Source: Candidatus Peregrinibacteria bacterium
Lineage (GTDB): Bacteria > Patescibacteriota > Gracilibacteria > UBA1369 > UBA12463
Length of the DNA stretch: 7,949 bases
Assembly (NCBI GenBank): GCA_023245695.1
Contig: JAHFJT010000041.1
Location: 1 to 7,949 of the forward strand
Direction of reading: 5' to 3'
The notes beneath the pieces are model-generated. The model was not told the origin of the DNA. It saw nothing but the letters and a program-made list of their open reading frames with translations, and did no database searches. The position numbers and the translations under genes were made by a program. The number at the start of each line of letters is the position of its first letter. Position 1 is the stretch's first letter. Positions 6,880-7,949 of this stretch are shown piece after piece.

Positions 6880-7914
6880 TTATTTCTTCGCTGGTGTCTT
6901 TGTGGCAGGAGCTGGAACAGGAACAGGTGTCGCGTCAGCAGGAGCGGTGATGGTACCACCAGTAGGATCAATACCAAATCCTCCAAGCATACCGAAGAGA
7001 TCGAACTCCTGCGCATCTGCAGGCTCTTGAACCGTGACCGTCTTGCCATAATTTGAACCAGTCGTATCAAAATGAAGCTCACCCTTCCCGGCAGACTTTC
7101 CATCACTTCCAACAATTTTATTCATCTTCACATCAAGTTTGATACGATCAAGAATCTGGCTATCCATAGAGACCCAGAAATCAGCATTAGCGGTAGAATT
7201 CTGGAAGAAATCATTAAATTCCTTTACGTCCTGCTCCGTCATCGTTTTTCCATTGCTCTTGAAGTAGCCCTCGAGGAACGCCTTCAACTTTCCAGCATCC
7301 ACCTGAGCGCTGTAATGGTAGCTCTTCAAGCCGCCAATCGTATCCACACCCTCGTACGAAATATCCTTGAGGTAGTCGAGCGCAGCCTTATACACTTCCT
7401 GAATCTTCACGAGATACGCCGTATCAGCACTCTTCTCGAGATTTGCATAAAAATTTTCTGGCAACGGAATCTTCCACCACTTGCTCAAAAACTGGCCGAT
7501 CTGATCCTTTGGAATATCCTTCTCTGGACCGGTCAAACTATTGAGAACTGCGAAAATACTTTTGTTGTTACCGCGGAGTTCAGCGCTTGCTACATAGGCA
7601 TCCTGATTAACTTTCACATTTGCGGTGAACTTCGTATTAAAGTCAGAAGCGAGGGCGCTGGTCTTGGATGAATCTCCATTTGCAGCAATATCAAAGGTCA
7701 TATTTTGTGGTTTATTGTCAGCATCTTTGCCAAGCAAATTACCACTCAAGTTGAAGGTAAAATCACCTGCCTTCTGCGCCACAAGATTGGTAATACCTGT
7801 TTGAAGCATATCCTTCGCCTCCTTCGGAGGCTTGGGAGCAAACCACGCACAGCCTGATGAAACAGCCAAAACGCCCACCAAGGCAACACTTACAAATCGT
7901 CGTGAAAAAGTCAT
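6880..7914 (-). CDS. Putative secreted lipoprotein, possibly LolA/LppX-LprG-like fold
   Basis: A 344-residue protein with a lipoprotein signal peptide: MTFSRR, a hydrophobic core (about 7-18) and a lipobox-like VSSGC with Cys22 as the expected lipidated residue (Ser at -3 is less usual than Leu). It would be anchored to the outer face of the cytoplasmic membrane. The mature part mixes beta-rich stretches (about 50-125 and 240-295) with a central helical region (130-235). The segment GVDTIGGLKSYHYSAQVD (189-206) resembles the G-x-x-(T/S)-Y-H-Y strand seen in lipoproteins of the LolA/LppX type, which bind lipids; this resemblance is from memory and weak. The C-terminus (about 321-344) is a Pro/Ala/Thr/Lys-rich disordered tail. 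The ATG at 7914 puts a positively charged N-terminus directly before the hydrophobic core, which supports the start; no Shine-Dalgarno sequence precedes it. Lipoprotein status is well supported; function is unknown. Confidence 0.85.
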   Translation of the reverse strand: MTFSRRFVSVALVGVLAVSSGCAWFAPKPPKEAKDMLQTGITNLVAQKAGDFTFNLSGNLLGKDADNKPQNMTFDIAANGDSSKTSALASDFNTKFTANVKVNQDAYVASAELRGNNKSIFAVLNSLTGPEKDIPKDQIGQFLSKWWKIPLPENFYANLEKSADTAYLVKIQEVYKAALDYLKDISYEGVDTIGGLKSYHYSAQVDAGKLKAFLEGYFKSNGKTMTEQDVKEFNDFFQNSTANADFWVSMDSQILDRIKLDVKMNKIVGSDGKSAGKGELHFDTTGSNYGKTVTVQEPADAQEFDLFGMLGGFGIDPTGGTITAPADATPVPVPAPATKTPAKK

Positions 7915-7930
7915 AAAAATGATTAAGGGA

Positions 7931-7936
7931 ATTACA
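7931..7936 (-). promoter_or_regulatory. Possible -10 element of the lipoprotein gene
   Basis: On the minus strand TGTAAT (5 of 6 matches to TATAAT) lies 16 bases before the ATG at 7914, which would give a leader of only about 10 nt. The matching -35 would fall at or beyond the window edge, so this cannot be judged fully. Confidence 0.25.
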
Positions 7937-7949
7937 ACCGTTCTATAGT

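Overview
The window holds five protein-coding genes on a roughly balanced-GC background with very little non-coding DNA. All reading frames close normally under the standard bacterial code. A vitamin-B12-dependent ribonucleotide reductase with an ATP-cone, a ComEC channel protein without its usual C-terminal nuclease-like domain, a minimal TrmB-type regulator, a large orphan helical protein and mostly absent Shine-Dalgarno sequences together suggest a small-genome candidate-phylum bacterium (Patescibacteria/CPR, perhaps Peregrinibacteria-like). That placement is inference from gene style, not from a marker gene.

Layout. Positions 1-2108 (+) are the 3' part of a class II ribonucleotide reductase gene; its reading frame is open to the left edge, so the start lies outside the window. 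A short hairpin with a T-run follows and overlaps a good extended -10 promoter. That promoter leads into 2185-4761 (+), an 858-residue, very highly charged, all-helical cytoplasmic protein that I cannot assign to a family and that carries degenerate internal repeats. Its 3' end overlaps by 44 bp the 3' end of a convergent comEC-like gene (4718-6235, -). The 181-bp gap 6236-6416 is the only sizeable divergent promoter region. It contains a 15/19 direct repeat spaced 44 bp apart, a plausible operator for the TrmB-like regulator that starts immediately downstream (6417-6767, +). That gene converges on a lipoprotein gene (6880-7914, -), and the two are separated by a 95-nt multi-helix palindrome that should terminate transcription from both sides.

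How the genes relate. There is no obvious multi-gene operon: orientations are + + - + -, and each gene seems to be its own transcription unit. The reductase makes deoxynucleotides. ComEC would carry single-stranded DNA across the membrane, a possible external source of DNA or nucleotides. The regulator sits divergently next to comEC and could control it or itself. The lipoprotein would sit on the outside of the membrane. I saw no CRISPR array, transposon, tRNA, rRNA or recognisable defence system. The least explained items are the 858-residue repeat protein, the operator-like direct repeat and the nested hairpin.
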